Shown in pieces: positions 24,330-33,569 of a DNA stretch of 64,000 bases. Every line of letters starts with the position of its first letter. Position 1 is the stretch's first letter. The stretch spans positions 1 through 64,000 of the forward strand of contig JANQLG010000036.1 in the NCBI GenBank assembly GCA_028280715.1, written 5' to 3'. Under the pieces are notes generated by a model, which saw nothing but the letters and a program-made list of their open reading frames with translations, did no database searches and had not been told where the DNA came from. Source of the stretch: Spongiibacteraceae bacterium (GTDB taxonomy: Bacteria; Pseudomonadota; Gammaproteobacteria; Pseudomonadales; Dasaniaceae). Both the position numbers and the translations under genes were made by a program.

Positions 24330-26585
24330 TTAGATTGTCAGCGGCAAACTGCGCAAACGCTGCCCGGTTGCTGCAAATACAGCATTAGCGACGGCAGGCG
24401 CGATTGGCGGTAAGCCAGGTTCGCCGACGCCTGTGGGGGCTTCTTCGCTGTCGACGATAATCACTTCAACGTTAGGTGCTTCGTTCATGCGAAGGATTGG
24501 ATAATCGTGGAAGTTGCTTTCTTTAATACCACCATTCTTCAATTGCAGATTGCCGTGAATGGTTGCAGTCAAGCCGTACATAATAGAGCCTTCCATTTGT
24601 GCACGCACAATGTCAGGGTTAATGACTCGGCCGCAATCCACTACACACACAACTTTGTGCACATGAATACGTCCATCTTCAACGGAGACTTCTGCTACTT
24701 GCGCGACATGGCTTTCAAAGGATGAATGTGCAGCAAAACCCAGGTGATGGCCCGGTTTGGTTTGCATTTGTTTCATCTGATCGCCAGCGATTTTAATCAC
24801 GTTGTTGATGCGTGGCTGTTGCTGAGAATTTTTCAGGCGAAAATCGACAACATCCATCCCCGCTTTGTGGGCCAGCTCATCAATGGCGCTTTCTTTAGCG
24901 AAGGCAGTGAATGAATGCCCTACTGAGCGCCAGAAGTGTAGCGGCAAGCCGTGATTGATAGTGGCGTGCAGCGTTTCCTTATTAGGGAAGTCGTAGTCAC
25001 TGGATAGGCCCTCAACACTGGTTGGGTCGGGAATCCAGTTTTCAAATACGCTGTCGGCAACATTAACCGCAGTGTTGATCAAGCCTTTGGGTACTGCAGT
25101 GGGTAGCACGCCGGGCAATCCTGTGCTTAGACGCTGGGGCATGATGTTGCCTCCAGCCCGTTTTGCTTGCCAGCCAGTAACAGTACCCTGTTCATCCATT
25201 GTCGCTTTAATCCGCATTAATGACGCCGGGCGAAAAACACCACTGCGGGTATCGTCTTCACGGCTCCACAGCAAGTGAATGGGTTTGCTGGTGGCTGCGG
25301 CAATTTCTGCTGCTTCTATACAATGAGACACGTAACTACGGCGACCAAAGCCACCGCCACAGTAAGTGTTGTGAATGCTAACCTGGTCAAAGGTCATATC
25401 CAGTGCTCTGGCTACCAGGCCTCTGATCGGTTGCACACCTTGTGTACCTGACCACACTTCCGCTTTGCCATTTTCAACACGAGCTACTGCGCTCATCGGC
25501 TCTAGTGGCGAGTGCGACAGCATTGGGGCCCAGTATTCGCTATTTATTGCCAGCTCTTTGGAGGCAAATTCTGCTGCCACGTCACCCGATTCGTCAGAGG
25601 CGACGCCTTCATCACTATCGAGCATTTGTTTAAAGTCTTGTTTGAGTTGTTCAGTGCTGAGGTTAGCCAACTCAGAGGTGTTCCATTTAATCTCCAATTG
25701 CTCGGCCGCTTTTTTGGCTTGCCAGAACTTCTCCGCCACTATGGCTACACCCGATGAAATGGTGACAATATCCGTGACGCCAGGCATATTCTCTGCCTTG
25801 GTTTTATTAACAGATGCAACAGTGCTGCCGATAACAGGGCTGTGTTTAATGGCAGCGTAATGCATATTGGGCAGCTCTACATCGATGCCAAAGACAGCAG
25901 TACCGGTAGATTTGGCAACACCATCCAGCCGTGGAAATTCTTTACCGATATATTTGAAATCACTGGCAGCTTTGAGAGGTGCTGGGTTGTCTTCAGTGGG
26001 CATTGGCAGGGTTTTAGCCGTTTCAATAAATTGCCCGAAGGGGTGACGCTGACCATTGACTACTACGTGAGCATCATCGAGGTTTATTGCATCTGGGGCT
26101 ACACCGAGATCAGCAGCGGCGGCTTGAATTAACACTGAGCGCAGGTTGGCTGCGGCTTGTCTTAGAGGCTCATAGTGGGCCCTGATGGAGGCGCTACCAC
26201 CGGTGCCTTGAGCGCCAAAGGCCGGGTTATTGTAAGCCGGATGTACACCTGGGAATTTGACCTCAAAGCGCTGAGGCGCAACATCCAGTTCCTCTGCAAA
26301 CAAGGTGGCTAACCCGGTGGTGATACCTTGGCCCATTTCATCTCGTGGACAATAGAAGACAAAGCTATTGTCGCTGGTGATTTGCAAAAATGCGTTGGGC
26401 AGATAGCCATTTGCTGCTGTATCAATAGGTAATGGTGAGTCTGAACCGCAGCCTGTTAATGAAATACCCACAACCAAACCGCCACCGACAACACCCATGG
26501 ATTTTAATAGTTGACGACGGGAGAGGTTAAATTCGTTAGTTTCGTTTACGTCTTTTAATCGATTCATGCCTTTTAATGGGTTCAT
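24330..26585 (-). CDS. Molybdopterin-dependent oxidoreductase large subunit (IorB-like)
   Basis: The 751-residue protein has a twin-arginine signal ([21 protein letters not shown]) and a probable lipid-type cysteine (LTGCGSD). The xanthine-oxidase-family molybdopterin domain follows, with [22 protein letters not shown] and the catalytic glutamate motif GVGEPGLPP. Isoquinoline-1-oxidoreductase and membrane-bound aldehyde dehydrogenases share this form. With the [2Fe-2S] subunit it would oxidise an aldehyde or N-heterocycle in the periplasm. The usual third, cytochrome c, subunit is absent here. It overlaps the small subunit gene by 4 bases. The reaction class is firm, the substrate is not. Confidence 0.92.
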   Translation of the reverse strand: MNPLKGMNRLKDVNETNEFNLSRRQLLKSMGVVGGGLVVGISLTGCGSDSPLPIDTAANGYLPNAFLQITSDNSFVFYCPRDEMGQGITTGLATLFAEELDVAPQRFEVKFPGVHPAYNNPAFGAQGTGGSASIRAHYEPLRQAAANLRSVLIQAAAADLGVAPDAINLDDAHVVVNGQRHPFGQFIETAKTLPMPTEDNPAPLKAASDFKYIGKEFPRLDGVAKSTGTAVFGIDVELPNMHYAAIKHSPVIGSTVASVNKTKAENMPGVTDIVTISSGVAIVAEKFWQAKKAAEQLEIKWNTSELANLSTEQLKQDFKQMLDSDEGVASDESGDVAAEFASKELAINSEYWAPMLSHSPLEPMSAVARVENGKAEVWSGTQGVQPIRGLVARALDMTFDQVSIHNTYCGGGFGRRSYVSHCIEAAEIAAATSKPIHLLWSREDDTRSGVFRPASLMRIKATMDEQGTVTGWQAKRAGGNIMPQRLSTGLPGVLPTAVPKGLINTAVNVADSVFENWIPDPTSVEGLSSDYDFPNKETLHATINHGLPLHFWRSVGHSFTAFAKESAIDELAHKAGMDVVDFRLKNSQQQPRINNVIKIAGDQMKQMQTKPGHHLGFAAHSSFESHVAQVAEVSVEDGRIHVHKVVCVVDCGRVINPDIVRAQMEGSIMYGLTATIHGNLQLKNGGIKESNFHDYPILRMNEAPNVEVIIVDSEEAPTGVGEPGLPPIAPAVANAVFAATGQRLRSLPLTI

Positions 26586-27085
26586 GACTGTGCCTCCTCA
26601 GCGCGAACTTCGTGGAATAGTTCGTTACCGCTATTTTGTTCGGCAACAGAAAGAATGGCTTTCTTAATACGTGGGTAACAGCCGCAGCGACAGATATTAC
26701 CTGCCATGTGGCGTTCTACTTCTTCCTCAGAGGGGTTGGCGTTGTGTTCCAGTAAAGCCGCCGCCGACATGATTTGTCCCGATTGGCAATAGCCACATTG
26801 GGGTACACTTTGCTCGCTCCAGGCAGCTTGTAGTGGGTGCATGTCTTCTGGGGTGCCTAGCCCTTCAATCGTTGTAATGGATTTTCCTGCCACCGCTGAA
26901 ACCGGCAAAATGCAAGTGCGTACTGCCTGACCATCCAGGTGCATGGTGCAGGCGCCGCACAGGCCAGCGCCACAGCCAAATTTCGAACCCTTTAATTTGA
27001 ATGTATCTCGTACTACCCATAGTAAAGGGGTATCTGGCGCATCATCGGTTTCTACCGTTTGCCCGTTCAGGGTGAATGTGATCAT
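26582..27085 (-). CDS. [2Fe-2S] subunit of molybdenum oxidoreductase (IorA-like)
   Basis: The 167-residue protein carries the two iron-sulfur motifs of the xanthine oxidase small subunit: a plant-type ferredoxin cluster (GCGAGLCGACTMHL) and the second cluster (QCGYCQSGQ with NICRCGCYPRI). It passes electrons from the molybdenum site of the adjacent large subunit. It has no Tat signal and would be exported with the partner that has one. AGAGGAG precedes the start. Confidence 0.95.
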   Translation of the reverse strand: MITFTLNGQTVETDDAPDTPLLWVVRDTFKLKGSKFGCGAGLCGACTMHLDGQAVRTCILPVSAVAGKSITTIEGLGTPEDMHPLQAAWSEQSVPQCGYCQSGQIMSAAALLEHNANPSEEEVERHMAGNICRCGCYPRIKKAILSVAEQNSGNELFHEVRAEEAQS

Positions 27086-27344
27086 CGGTTACTCCTCTTA
27101 AGCTGGTGTCATCTGCCACCATAGATGGTTTGTCGAATTCTTGCCATCTGGTAATAAAAGCAATTTAAGGTAGACAAGGTGGTCCGAACAATAATACATT
27201 TACTTGCTATTCATCAAGCAAATTGATGAAAGATGACATGACTTTCATATTTACGCTGTTTGCTGAAGCAGGCTGTAGTGGGTTTATTGATGGGTAGATT
27301 GCAGCATCATTCAACGCTGGCAATACCTATATTGGAGAGAAATG

Positions 27345-28370
27345 ATGACAAAAACAGTATTAGTAACGGGGGCATCAGGCTTTATTGCACAGCAATTAAT
27401 TCTGGATTTGCTGGATAAAGGTTATCAAGTCCGTGGCACTGTTCGTTCCCTGGCCAAGGGGAATGTATTGAAGGATGCGTTGCGTCCTCACAATGTAAAA
27501 ATAGATGAAATGGAATTAGTCGAGTGTGATCTCGAATCCGATAAGGGCTGGGACGAAGCCGTTGCTGGCGTTGACGTGATCCAGCATTTGGCATCGCCTT
27601 TTCCCATGTCTGTACCCAAAGACCCCAATGATCTGATTCGTCCTGCACGTGATGGTGCGCTCAGGGTGTTAAAAGCAGCCAAAAAAGCCGGTATTAACCG
27701 TGTCATCATGACGTCTTCTTTTGCTGCTGTTGGTTACGGTTGGGGTGATGATCTGCCTGAGGTGTGTACTGAAGAGCATTGGACTAATCCAAATAATACC
27801 GCCGATTGTCGCCCTTATATGCAATCGAAAACATTAGCGGAACGCGCTGCCTGGGAATACGTTGAAGGTGAGGGTAAGGGTATACAGTTGACAGCCATTA
27901 ATCCCGTCGCGGTGTTTGGCCCAATTCGTAGCGAGCAAGTCAAAACATCAGTAGGTGTTGTGGCGCAGTTGATGGGTGGAAAAATTCCTGCGTTGCCAAA
28001 TGTAGGTATTCAAGTGGTAGATGTGCGTGATGTGTCTGCAGCACACATTGCTACGATGGAAAATGATGAGTCTATCGGTGAGCGATATATTTTGGCCGAT
28101 GAGTTTTTCTCTATGAAAGAGTGCTCCCAGGTGCTTAAAGAAGCCTTCCCGAATTATGCAGATAAGCTGCCTACACGTTCAATGCCGGATTTTCTGGTGA
28201 AGCTAATTGCTCTGTTCAGCGCGGATATGAAATCTATGGTGACTGAGTTGAACAAACGCCGCATGGGTTCTTCTGACAAGGTTAAGCAATTGCTCGGACG
28301 CGACTTGATACCTGGCCGCGATGCCTTTATTGCCTCAGGCGAGACGTTGATTGACTATAAAGTTGTGTAA
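27345..28370 (+). CDS. Extended SDR, dihydroflavonol-reductase-like
   Basis: The roughly 341-residue protein is an extended short-chain dehydrogenase. It has the NADP motif TGASGFIAQQLILDLLDKGY, R in VRGTVRS, HLASPFPM, the SSFAAVGYG serine region and the active-site YMQSKTLAE (Y..SK). Relatives reduce aldehydes or ketones, for example in sterol and flavonoid metabolism. It is divergent from the iorAB-like operon and upstream of a TetR regulator. The ATG at 27345 has better spacing from GGAGAG than the ATG at 27342. Confidence 0.88.
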   Translation: MTKTVLVTGASGFIAQQLILDLLDKGYQVRGTVRSLAKGNVLKDALRPHNVKIDEMELVECDLESDKGWDEAVAGVDVIQHLASPFPMSVPKDPNDLIRPARDGALRVLKAAKKAGINRVIMTSSFAAVGYGWGDDLPEVCTEEHWTNPNNTADCRPYMQSKTLAERAAWEYVEGEGKGIQLTAINPVAVFGPIRSEQVKTSVGVVAQLMGGKIPALPNVGIQVVDVRDVSAAHIATMENDESIGERYILADEFFSMKECSQVLKEAFPNYADKLPTRSMPDFLVKLIALFSADMKSMVTELNKRRMGSSDKVKQLLGRDLIPGRDAFIASGETLIDYKVV

Positions 28371-28378
28371 CAGCTTAA

Positions 28379-28415
28379 GTACTGAAAGAGCCTGTAGTCG
28401 GTACTCTTTCAGTAC
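28379..28415. terminator. Inverted repeat after the SDR gene
   Basis: A perfect 12-bp stem (GTACTGAAAGAG / CTCTTTCAGTAC) with a 13-base loop begins 8 bases after the stop codon. There is no T run, so it may be a terminator or a 3' stabilising structure. Confidence 0.5.
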
Positions 28416-28577
28416 CCCCATCAGTTTTAGGTGATGGCTTGAGTATTTGTATTAATAACAGAATGTCCCCTTGATTAAGGTGTCTTTTATATAATAAGGT
28501 TTCATTAATTGAGTCTAGATGGAAAAATTCACTTTAACTTTCAATGAGTTATTGAAAAGTAGTTATAAGTCGCCGTT

Positions 28578-29204
28578 ATGAATTCTCCAGTAAAAGTTGA
28601 AACTCGTAGAACGCAACAGGAACGCAAACAAGACGCGGAAAACGCGCTTTTGGATGCTGCTGAGTCGTTGATTGCAGAGCAGGGCATTGAACAGGCGTCC
28701 CTGGCAAAAATTGGTGAGCGCGCCGGTTACAGCCGTGGTTTAGTGAACCACCATTTTGGTACTAAGGATAATCTGCTTAAACGTTTGCTTGAGCGTTATC
28801 AAGCAGGCTTTAGGCTGGTGTTGGATAATATAGCCAAAACGAGTAAAAACAGTTTGGAAGCGCTGCTCAGAAGTGTGGATGCCTACCTTGAGGTATACCA
28901 AGTGCCAGGGCGTAAATCGCCAGCCTTCATGATTATGTGGGGGGCGGCATTACCGCCAGCTACTCCCAGTGAGGCGATCTCGGACTCTGAAGAAAGAGTA
29001 CTGTCCATGATTACTGCCAACATTGAACACGGGCAGGTAGATGGTTCTATTAATACTAATGTTGATCCCGAAGCCTACTCGGTAATGTTGTTGGGAATGT
29101 TGAGAGGTATTCCCGGCGAGACGCTGATTGTAAAAAAAGAACTCGATATCGCCCAGGTTCGCCAAGAAGTGCAGCGCTTTATTAAACAGACGCTTAAGCC
29201 TTAA
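28578..29204 (+). CDS. TetR-family transcriptional regulator
   Basis: The 208-residue protein has an N-terminal TetR helix-turn-helix: ALLDAAESLIAEQGIEQASL, then AGYSRGLVNHHFGTKDNLLK. A C-terminal ligand-binding region follows with the TetR_C pattern AYLEVYQVPGRKSPAFMIMW. It is a likely local repressor of the SDR and perhaps the iorAB-like genes. No clear operator was found. It ends 15 bases before the convergent hypothetical gene. Confidence 0.9.
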   Translation: MNSPVKVETRRTQQERKQDAENALLDAAESLIAEQGIEQASLAKIGERAGYSRGLVNHHFGTKDNLLKRLLERYQAGFRLVLDNIAKTSKNSLEALLRSVDAYLEVYQVPGRKSPAFMIMWGAALPPATPSEAISDSEERVLSMITANIEHGQVDGSINTNVDPEAYSVMLLGMLRGIPGETLIVKKELDIAQVRQEVQRFIKQTLKP

Positions 29205-29218
29205 TTTGCTGTTCCGTT

Positions 29219-29545
29219 TTATTGTTTTGATTCTTGAGGCCGTTGAATCCAGGCTTGTTTTTGTTTGAAATAAATAAATTCAGCGCCTATCGCTTCAACA
29301 TAACGGCAGTCGCCATCTTCTGGTGGATCGTATTCCTCCAGTCCTTCCAGGGCGAGAACGCTTGCCATCGATTCTTTGATTTGGCCATTTTTCGATAGTT
29401 GATCCAGCTGCAGTTCTTCTCTATCCCAGACTAATCCATCTCGCTCCACAGGAGAGGCTTTGTTCAAATCGGCAAAGACAAAGACCGCCGCAGTGCCAGC
29501 CATTTTTTTATAGTAACGATTGTCTGAATGCTGTGATTCGTGCAT
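29219..29545 (-). CDS. Hypothetical protein, 108 residues
   Basis: The protein is soluble and acidic, and I do not recognise it. A strong AAGGAGA ribosome binding site 7 bases upstream of the ATG argues that it is translated. It lies downstream of the ChrR-type gene on the same strand with a 92-base gap, so it may belong to the sigma-factor unit. No motif is visible beyond the aromatic C-terminal part (EFIYFKQKQAWIQRP). Confidence 0.6.
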   Translation of the reverse strand: MHESQHSDNRYYKKMAGTAAVFVFADLNKASPVERDGLVWDREELQLDQLSKNGQIKESMASVLALEGLEEYDPPEDGDCRYVEAIGAEFIYFKQKQAWIQRPQESKQ

Positions 29546-29637
29546 GGAAAATTCTCCTTAGGTGATAGGGAGAATTCTAGAGTGATAGTTTGCAGAAAAA
29601 CTTTGTCCAGGATCAACCCAGCTAAAGAGAATACCAA

Positions 29638-30300
29638 TTAGCTAGGCTTGATCGAGAGCATAGGGTTAAGTAATCGCAACATGCCGGTAAAGGCAATCGG
29701 TTGGGCCTGAGCCGCAAGACATAGACAGTCTTCATCCTGAGTGGCAATAGGGGAGTGTTGTTCTCCAGCACTGCGTACAACAAAATCCCCTTTTTTATAC
29801 ACGCCATCAGCATCAGAGAAACTGCCTCTCAAGACCAGAGTGATTTCGTCTGCTTTATGGGTATGCATAGGAATTTTGCGCCCGGCTTTGATGTGATACA
29901 TCATCAATTCGACTTCTTGATCACCGGTTGGCACGCGTGAAAAGTTCAACCCGCGAGCCAATTTCTTCCAGCCAATTTTGTTTAGTGGCCGAGAAATTAG
30001 TTTATCTAATACCACAGGCAAATCATCGTTGTTTGGTCGGTATTTAATAGGGGGTGTGGCGGAGTGTTTGGGTTCGCTGTCTATTTTTGCCATCAGTTTA
30101 TCCAGCGCATTTTCAGGTAGAGTGACAGCAACTTTCTGTTGATTCATAAGTGTGCCACCTATCTGCTCAAGGCTTTGCACATGCTGACGACATTCGGGGC
30201 AGTGCTCCAGATGGGCTTTGACAATAATAGATAATGCTGGCGACAAGGAGCCGGCGGCGTAATCATTTAAATATCGGGTATCGGGGTGATATGCTGTCAT
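29638..30300 (-). CDS. chrR: ChrR-type zinc-binding anti-sigma factor
   Basis: The 220-residue protein has the ChrR arrangement. The N-terminal anti-sigma domain has zinc ligands H5, H30, C34 and C37 (HLEHCPECRQH). The C-terminal cupin has IPMHTHKADEITLVL, GDFVV and the late histidine in EQHSPI. In Rhodobacter sphaeroides ChrR holds the sigma factor RpoE until singlet oxygen is sensed, and the cupin is needed for that response. It follows the sigma gene by 4 bases, so the two are co-expressed. Confidence 0.92.
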   Translation of the reverse strand: MTAYHPDTRYLNDYAAGSLSPALSIIVKAHLEHCPECRQHVQSLEQIGGTLMNQQKVAVTLPENALDKLMAKIDSEPKHSATPPIKYRPNNDDLPVVLDKLISRPLNKIGWKKLARGLNFSRVPTGDQEVELMMYHIKAGRKIPMHTHKADEITLVLRGSFSDADGVYKKGDFVVRSAGEQHSPIATQDEDCLCLAAQAQPIAFTGMLRLLNPMLSIKPS

Positions 30301-30304
30301 AACG

Positions 30305-30886
30305 CTACCTATCCACAGTTAGAGCCAGTTTTTTCATGGCCAGCCTCACGCGCGACTTGACTGTGCCCAGAGGCAAGTCCATATCGTCGGCAATTTCACT
30401 ATGGGATTTTCCCTCCATATATACTTTGTACAGTACCTGGCGCTGCTCATCAGGTAATTGCTCTAATTGCTCTTGCACAATGCGTTGTGAACGCTGTTGT
30501 TGCAGTGACACCAAAGGGGTTTCATCACTGGTCATATCAACCCAAATGTCATCGGTGTCCAATGAAATTTCAGGGCGCGAGCGGCGCAAAGAATCAATGC
30601 GGCAGTTTCTGGCAATAGTAAAAATCCAGGTGCTGACGCGTGCTTTCATTGGGTGATAACTGGCCGCTTTGCGCCACACTTTAATCATTGATTCCTGAAC
30701 CAGTTCGTCCGCCGCCTCCGGTGAGATATATCCGGCTTTACCCGTCAGCATGTAAGCCTTGATTTTAGGAGCAAAATAATCGAACAGTTCGGCAAACGCT
30801 TGACGATCTTCATTAGTGGCTATTGCCGCTAATTTATCGACCCAATAGTCGTGGCTGAAATGCTGTTCCTGAGAGGCATTATTCAT
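30305..30886 (-). CDS. rpoE: ECF11-type RNA polymerase sigma factor
   Basis: The 193-residue protein has sigma region 2 (ADELVQESMIKVWRKAASY, then VSTWIFTIARNCRIDSLRR) and region 4 (LEQLPDEQRQVLYKVYMEG, then SHSEIADDMDLPLGTVKSRV). Paired with a ChrR anti-sigma factor it belongs to the ECF11 group, which responds to singlet oxygen. A TGATCC-N16-CGTA promoter at 30926-30949 (minus strand) points to autoregulation. Its regulon should include the divergent lipid operon and perhaps the PPOX/YbgA pair. The symbol follows Rhodobacter usage and does not denote E. coli RpoE. Confidence 0.92.
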   Translation of the reverse strand: MNNASQEQHFSHDYWVDKLAAIATNEDRQAFAELFDYFAPKIKAYMLTGKAGYISPEAADELVQESMIKVWRKAASYHPMKARVSTWIFTIARNCRIDSLRRSRPEISLDTDDIWVDMTSDETPLVSLQQQRSQRIVQEQLEQLPDEQRQVLYKVYMEGKSHSEIADDMDLPLGTVKSRVRLAMKKLALTVDR

Positions 30887-30923
30887 AGTGTAAGGTCATA
30901 AGCTGGCCGTTATGATGTTGTTG

Positions 30924-30949
30924 TACGCGTGCTCTGTGTATATGGATCA
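30924..30949 (-). promoter_or_regulatory. ECF11-type promoter of the sigma factor gene
   Basis: On the minus strand TGATCC (30949-30944) is followed after 16 bases by CGTA (30927-30924). It mirrors the divergent promoter at 30990-31015, implying autoregulation. Confidence 0.75.
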
Positions 30950-30989
30950 CAGAATACATATCGGTTTCCGACTTAAAAACGGTAGTGCG

Positions 30990-31017
30990 TGATCCAATCA
31001 TATAACACTGGCGTAAT
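30990..31017 (+). promoter_or_regulatory. ECF11-type promoter of the lipid operon
   Basis: TGATCC (30990-30995), 16 bases, CGTAAT (31012-31017). TGATCC-N18-TAA is the RpoE/ChrR promoter pattern of Rhodobacter sphaeroides. It lies about 35 bases upstream of the first start codon. Confidence 0.8.
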
Positions 31018-31051
31018 TGCCTCATATGTGATGTGGATTAAGAAGGCAATT

Positions 31052-31501
31052 ATGCTCATGAATCAAGCCGAATTAAAAAGTAATCAGGCGCTGGTGCAGC
31101 GATTCAAGCTGTTTTACCAGTCCTTCGGCCTCGATAAGTTGGAGGACTTGTCCTCAATTTATACCCAGGACGTTGAGTTTGTCGATCCTGTACACGAAAT
31201 TCACGGTATTTTAGGGCTTAAGCGTTATTTTCGTAATCAGTGTCAAAATCTCGAGTCCTGCCGCTTTCACTACCACAGCGAATTAATTAATGAAGATAAA
31301 GCCTTCGTACGCTGGACCATGAAGTTTTGTCATCCTCGCATCGCCGGCGGCAAGACGATTGAAGTACCAGGCATCAGTGAAATTCATTTTTCCCACCGCA
31401 TTTTTTATCACCAGGACTGCTATGACATGGGAGGAATGTTGTACGAGAATGTGCCTCTGCTGGGAAGTGTTATCAGAACATTAAAGGGTCGGCTTGCATA
31501 A
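31052..31501 (+). CDS. NTF2-like protein of the ECF11 lipid operon
   Basis: The roughly 149-residue protein has a SnoaL-like fold: RFKLFYQSFGLDKLEDLSSI, YTQDVEFVDPVHEIHGILGL, and a FRNQCQNLESCRFHYHSE continuation. Genes like it begin ECF11-ChrR regulated operons in many proteobacteria; their role is unknown. The ATG at 31052 follows AGAAGG by 5 bases. A longer frame from GTG at 30989 cannot be right, since it would begin inside the -35 element. It overlaps the next start by one base. Confidence 0.8.
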   Translation: MLMNQAELKSNQALVQRFKLFYQSFGLDKLEDLSSIYTQDVEFVDPVHEIHGILGLKRYFRNQCQNLESCRFHYHSELINEDKAFVRWTMKFCHPRIAGGKTIEVPGISEIHFSHRIFYHQDCYDMGGMLYENVPLLGSVIRTLKGRLA

Positions 31502-32286
31502 TGAACGCAGCAGCCCAACAAAAAACCATTTGGTTGACCGGTGCCAGTTCCGGGATAGGCTTAGCACTTTGTGAATTGTTGTTGGCGAATGGTTTTCGTG
31601 TCATAGCGACTGTGAGAAAAGTATCAGCCTTAGCTTCCCTTGAAGCCGGGTATCCTGGTTCGCTTTTTGTTATTAAATGCGATTTTCAGCAAAGTGGTGA
31701 AATAGAGCAGTTGCCGCAGGCTATTGCGGAACATGTTGATCACTTGGATGGCATCATTCTATCGGCCGGTGTCTGCGAATATATTAATGACGCTGCCATT
31801 GATATGCCGCTGTTACGTCGGGTGATGGAAATTAATTTTTTTGCCGCAGCACACTGCTGTCAAATTGCCCTGCCGTTTTTAAAATCTGCCACTTGTCAGC
31901 AAGATAATCATAAACCATTTATTCTGGCCGTGAGTAGTTTATCCACTGTGACTGCCTTTAGTCGTGCCGAAGCCTACGGTGCCAGTAAATGCGCACTTCG
32001 TTATTTTCTGGAATCCCTGCGTATTGACCTCTACCCGGATATCGATGTGTGTATTGTCAGTCCAGGTTTTGTTGATACACCGTTGACGGCTAAAAATGAT
32101 TTTTCCATGCCCTTTATGATCACTGCCGAGCAAGCGGCAGCAAAAATTATGAAGGTGATTTACAAGCGACAATTGCATTCGGTTTTTCCGAGGCGTCTGG
32201 CTTGGATGTTGAAATTAGTGAGCTTCGTACCTGGGCTATGGTTTCGACTTATGGCACCCAAATTGAGAAAACCTATTTCAGTCTAG
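31501..32286 (+). CDS. Short-chain dehydrogenase of the lipid operon
   Basis: The 261-residue classical SDR has the cofactor motif TGASSGIGLALCELL, the ILSAGVCEYIND segment, catalytic S (AVSSLSTV) and YGASKCALRYF (Y..SK). PGFVDTPLT is the substrate-side loop. It is expected to use NAD(P)H on a carbonyl or hydroxyl group, possibly of a modified fatty acid. The start codon overlaps the upstream stop (TAATG), so translation is coupled. Confidence 0.9.
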   Translation: MNAAAQQKTIWLTGASSGIGLALCELLLANGFRVIATVRKVSALASLEAGYPGSLFVIKCDFQQSGEIEQLPQAIAEHVDHLDGIILSAGVCEYINDAAIDMPLLRRVMEINFFAAAHCCQIALPFLKSATCQQDNHKPFILAVSSLSTVTAFSRAEAYGASKCALRYFLESLRIDLYPDIDVCIVSPGFVDTPLTAKNDFSMPFMITAEQAAAKIMKVIYKRQLHSVFPRRLAWMLKLVSFVPGLWFRLMAPKLRKPISV

Positions 32287-32297
32287 AGAGCGTAATA

Positions 32298-33569
32298 ATG
32301 AAAATTGCCATCATAGGAAGCGGCATATCCGGTCTGACAGCGGCCTACTATCTCCATCAGCAGCATGAAATAACAGTGTTTGAAAAGGCGGATCGAATCG
32401 GTGGCCATACGGCTACCATAGATGTGACCTGCGACGGACAACAGTATGCGATCGATACCGGTTTTATCGTCTTTAATGATTGGACTTATCCTAATTTTAT
32501 AAAGTTGTTAGATGAGTTGGGTGTGAAATATCAGAATACCCAAATGAGCTTTAGTGTTAGTTGTAGAGAGACTGGTCTCGAATATGCAGGTAGTAATCTC
32601 AATACACTATTTGCGCAACGACGAAATCTATTCAGTCCTTATTTTTTAAAAATGATCAGGGATATTCTGAGGTTTAATCGTGAGGCTGAAGACGATTTGA
32701 CTCATGGTTGGATTGATCAGGATAAGACGCTCGGCAGCTATCTGCTGGATAATGGCTATTCGAAGGGTTTTATTTTGCATTATCTCATTCCTATGGGTGC
32801 TGCGATCTGGTCCGCTTCCAGTGAAGACATAATGGATTTTCCGCTGCACTTTTTTGTCCGCTTTTTTAAAAATCATGGTTTATTGAACATTAAAGATCGC
32901 CCGCAATGGAAAACCATTGTTGGAGGTTCAAGAGAATATCTGCAACCGTTGACGGCAGGTTTTAGTGATCGAATCCAGTTGAATACAAATATTAGGTCAG
33001 TGATTAGAAAACCAAGTGGTGTGGAAATTATCATGGCGAATGGGACCATACATAGTTTTGATCAAGTGGTTTTTGCCTGCCATAGTGATCAAGCTATGGC
33101 TTTACTAGCTGATGTCTCATCGCAAGAAAAGTTAACGCTGAAGGCTATTCCCTACCGGTCTAATGAAGTGATTTTGCACACAGATACCAGCTTGTTGCCT
33201 ACCAGGAAAAAAGCCTGGTCGAGTTGGAATTACATGATGGATCATCTTGAGCAGCAAAAACCAACACTGACCTATAACATGAATATTTTGCAGAATATTC
33301 AATCTGACCAAACTTTCTGTGTGACATTAAATAAAACGGATCAAATTAATCCCGATAAAATTCTTGGTTCATTTAATTACAGTCATCCGCAATTCAGTTT
33401 GGAAGGTATGGCGGCACAACAGCGTTGGCAGGAGATTAATGGTAATAATCGAACTTGGTTTTGTGGTGCCTATTGGCGCAATGGCTTTCATGAAGATGGT
33501 GTGGTTAGTGCGCTTAATGTCGTAGAAGGAATCAATAAGGCAACAGAGAAATTGAGTGTTGCCGCATGA
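32298..33569 (+). CDS. FAD-dependent amine-oxidase-like protein (COG2907)
   Basis: The 423-residue protein has an N-terminal FAD-binding motif (MKIAIIGSGISGLTAAYYLH, then VFEKADRIGGHTATI) and the DTGFIVFNDWTYPNF motif of the COG2907 amine oxidase/desaturase-like group. These are regular partners of DUF1365 and CFA-synthase-like proteins. In Rhodobacter a homologous set makes furan-containing fatty acids. I chose the ATG at 32298 because the FAD motif starts there. It overlaps the next gene by 4 bases. Confidence 0.9.
   Translation: MKIAIIGSGISGLTAAYYLHQQHEITVFEKADRIGGHTATIDVTCDGQQYAIDTGFIVFNDWTYPNFIKLLDELGVKYQNTQMSFSVSCRETGLEYAGSNLNTLFAQRRNLFSPYFLKMIRDILRFNREAEDDLTHGWIDQDKTLGSYLLDNGYSKGFILHYLIPMGAAIWSASSEDIMDFPLHFFVRFFKNHGLLNIKDRPQWKTIVGGSREYLQPLTAGFSDRIQLNTNIRSVIRKPSGVEIIMANGTIHSFDQVVFACHSDQAMALLADVSSQEKLTLKAIPYRSNEVILHTDTSLLPTRKKAWSSWNYMMDHLEQQKPTLTYNMNILQNIQSDQTFCVTLNKTDQINPDKILGSFNYSHPQFSLEGMAAQQRWQEINGNNRTWFCGAYWRNGFHEDGVVSALNVVEGINKATEKLSVAA

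Noticed and set aside
30989-31051. Upstream extension of the first lipid-operon gene to GTG 30989
   Set aside because: The GTG falls in the -35 element of the ECF promoter, and AGAAGG marks the ATG at 31052.
32202-32297. N-terminal extension of the FAD protein gene
   Set aside because: The FAD-binding motif starts at the ATG at 32298; the extension overlaps the SDR gene and has no homology.
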